Below, piece after piece: positions 58,503 to 60,000 of a DNA stretch of 60,000 nt (positions are counted from its first letter, which is position 1; every line of letters starts with the position of its first letter). Below the pieces are notes generated by a model that saw nothing but the letters and a program-made list of their open reading frames with translations, was not told where the DNA came from and did not search any database. Where the stretch lies: contig WPIO01000032.1 of NCBI GenBank assembly GCA_009760855.2, positions 1,841,001 to 1,901,000 of the forward strand. Direction: 5' to 3'. This DNA comes from Cristatella mucedo (Eukaryota; Bryozoa; Phylactolaemata; Cristatellidae). The position numbers and the translations under genes are program-made.

Positions 58503-58661
58503 CTGCAAGGACGTGACGACGAAACGGCTAAATGCACGTCCGAGCGCCTCCTAACATTGCCGCCTGCTGACAGCACGGCAAGTCAGTTCACACGACGCTG
58601 CATTCACGGCCAGCCGCGAAGCGGTAAGCGATTGATGAAGAGTGCAAGCAAACGTGCCTAC

Positions 58662-58895
58662 CTCAAACGATTCGCAGTACTGAAGGAAACTATTCTCATC
58701 TATACCAACGATAGATTCCGTCGCCCGGTAGAAGTTGTCCCGACATCGGTTATAGTTCTCTTTAGAGCACACTGAAGGGACCCATGGTGAAGCGTGCACG
58801 CTGAAGAAGCCAAGAATACGCGCGTGAAAGTCAGAATGCAAGAGCTCTGCGTCGACCATGCGAAGAGCAAGCTTAGTGCGGCGTAGGAAGCCGAC
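58662..58895 (-). CDS. Secreted six-cysteine protein, gene 2, exon 2
   Basis: It encodes LLHSDFHARILGFFSVHASP, WVPSVCSKENYNRCRDNFYR, ATESIVGIDENSFLQYCESF and E, ending before the donor GTAGGC. Gene 1 shares NYxRCRDNFYxATESI, DExSFxxYC and the splice site, with length differences in multiples of three, which supports this frame. No acceptor fits the phase left by exon 1, so the 5' edge at 58,895 is set by homology only. The gene may be damaged or use another first exon. Confidence 0.55.
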
Positions 58896-58952
58896 GCGCG
58901 AAAGCCCGCCGTAAGGATTCTAACTCGCGAGCGGCCCTCTTTCGTCACTTAC

Positions 58953-59002
58953 CAGGACAGCACTAGCGCGCCCAAAACAAAGCAGCAACGATGCATATCC
59001 AT
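58953..59002 (-). CDS. Secreted six-cysteine protein, gene 2, exon 1 (signal peptide)
   Basis: Two in-frame ATGs (59,002 and 58,996) open MDMHRCCFVLGALVLS, with a GTAAGTGA donor after 58,953. The second ATG aligns with the start of gene 1. Confidence 0.58.
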
Positions 59003-59262
59003 CTGGATGTAGCAGCAGTCGATAGCGAAATTCTGTGTGGCACTGGATCTATTAATCTCGTCGCGTCGCCTTGAAGGACAGCCTTAAATTCACGATAGAT
59101 TCTGTCATGACTGCACGAACCAACCTAGTTGGCTTAGCGGCACCACGCGTCCAATGATCAAAGACCTGAAACTCGCTGTACGCCCACGATGACGACACAG
59201 TGCAAGGTAACGTGCATGAAGACCAAGAGCATTGCCGCATTAGAAAAGAACCAAACAAAATC

Positions 59263-59404
59263 CTATATAACGCGTCTGATATGACGGTTGACTTCCAACT
59301 GACTCCTAATCAGACATGCAGCAGCTTACGCTCAGTGCTACGACTCACCGACCGTGTGACCGCGCTCCGACCGATCTAGTACGCTCTGGCTCGTGCCTTA
59401 TATA
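59263..59404 (-). promoter_or_regulatory. TATA-like boxes upstream of gene 2
   Basis: TATATAA at 59,398-59,404 and TATATAG near 59,263-59,269 on the minus strand, about 400 and 260 bp before the start codon. Which one acts cannot be told from sequence. Confidence 0.35.
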
Positions 59405-59548
59405 GGAGCAAATTCATAGGTCGCGCAATGATCTCATCTGTAAAGAATAATAAATCGCACTACTCCTAGTTTTCTTTCTATCGCGGATGTTTCATAAGCG
59501 CCTCAGTTCTAAGGGAATAGCCCTGCTCATACTTCGTTGCTGAGGTTA

Positions 59549-59700
59549 CAATAATAATAACAGTATACAATTTAATCTAATATATATGTTAGATAATATA
59601 AGAATAAAACGTTTGAATGGATTTCCTCAGATACCTGAATCTCCTTTTGGCACTTTACAGATGCTGTAAAGAAAGCCTAAGCAAACTAATGGAGGAAACA
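59549..59700 (-). mobile_element. LINE-A 3' tail, degenerate
   Basis: (AAT)n at its start and GCACTTTACAGATGCTGTAA near its end match the tail; the middle is diverged. Confidence 0.45.
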
Positions 59701-60000
59701 TCATTCCAGCGTCCAGCCCGTAATCGCGATGCGTTGCAGCAACCCGGAGCATCCTTTTTTGTCTGACCGAACCTCTCCGCAATCTAAGTGGTAATTTAAA
59801 CCGCACGCGGCGTATTGCCGGAGCCTGATCAAACCTTCCTGCTGGTTTAGCCGTCCGATCGGCAAGTCGCGTAGTAGAACCTGCATACTTTATTTAGGGC
59901 GGAGCTAGTCCTCGGCAAATGCGTCGGCGCTTTGATTTAGGCCGCTACTGTGCCGTGTTGAAACTATGCTGAAGGTGACGGTAAACCAGGCGTGCTCTTT

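Overview
This is animal nuclear DNA. Genes are broken into small exons separated by multi-kilobase introns with GT/AG borders. The spaces are full of microsatellites, tRNA-derived SINEs, decayed non-LTR retrotransposons and DNA transposons. The METTL13 orthologue and the repeat types suggest an invertebrate, probably a lophotrochozoan such as a flatworm or mollusc. The sequence alone does not settle the species. Most long open frames here are simple repeats, transposon remnants or GC-rich shadows, so the gene models below rest on homology, splice-phase agreement or paralogue comparison.

Region 1 (about 1-19,740). The 5' part of a METTL13 (eEF1A methyltransferase) gene lies on the minus strand. 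Four coding exons (19,537-19,628; 14,878-15,106; 7,302-7,510; 1,792-1,915) join in phase into about 218 residues of the N-terminal methyltransferase domain; the rest lies beyond base 1. Its introns hold a pogo-like transposon relic, an 870-bp foldback hairpin beside a ~170-bp tandem repeat, a segment present twice, LINE and SINE copies, and one unexplained exon-like ORF.

Region 2 (about 19,740-31,540). This is mostly unassigned sequence with microsatellites and LINE fragments. Two minus-strand exon candidates sit at 28.4-29.6 kb.

Region 3 (31,737-35,555). The 3' part of a minus-strand gene for a single-pass membrane protein with a long, Ala/Ser/Thr-rich cytoplasmic tail (about 331 residues) ending in SSDG. 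All proposed junctions agree in phase. No family was recognised.

Region 4 (35.7-44 kb). LINE and SINE copies, a second array of the ~170-bp repeat, and a 187-bp SPIN-like hAT element with an 8-bp target duplication.

Region 5 (44-48.7 kb and 58.3-59.4 kb). Two paralogous minus-strand genes, about 11 kb apart, encode small secreted proteins with a shared six-cysteine spacing, CX7CX22CX8CX7CX21C, which reads as a twofold repeat of CX7CX21-22C. Each has a signal-peptide exon, matching intron positions, TATA-like boxes upstream and AATAAA downstream. This is the best candidate for an undescribed family.

Region 6 (49-57 kb). Two copies of one LINE family (LINE-B) in opposite orientation, one containing a SINE and the other cut by a second LINE (LINE-A), plus a decayed coding remnant at 53.7-54.6 kb.

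The repeats form a linked system. SINE-1 ends in the same 3' hairpin as LINE-A, which suggests LINE-A drives SINE-1, and four long (AT)n tracts in the window sit at SINE-1 3' ends.
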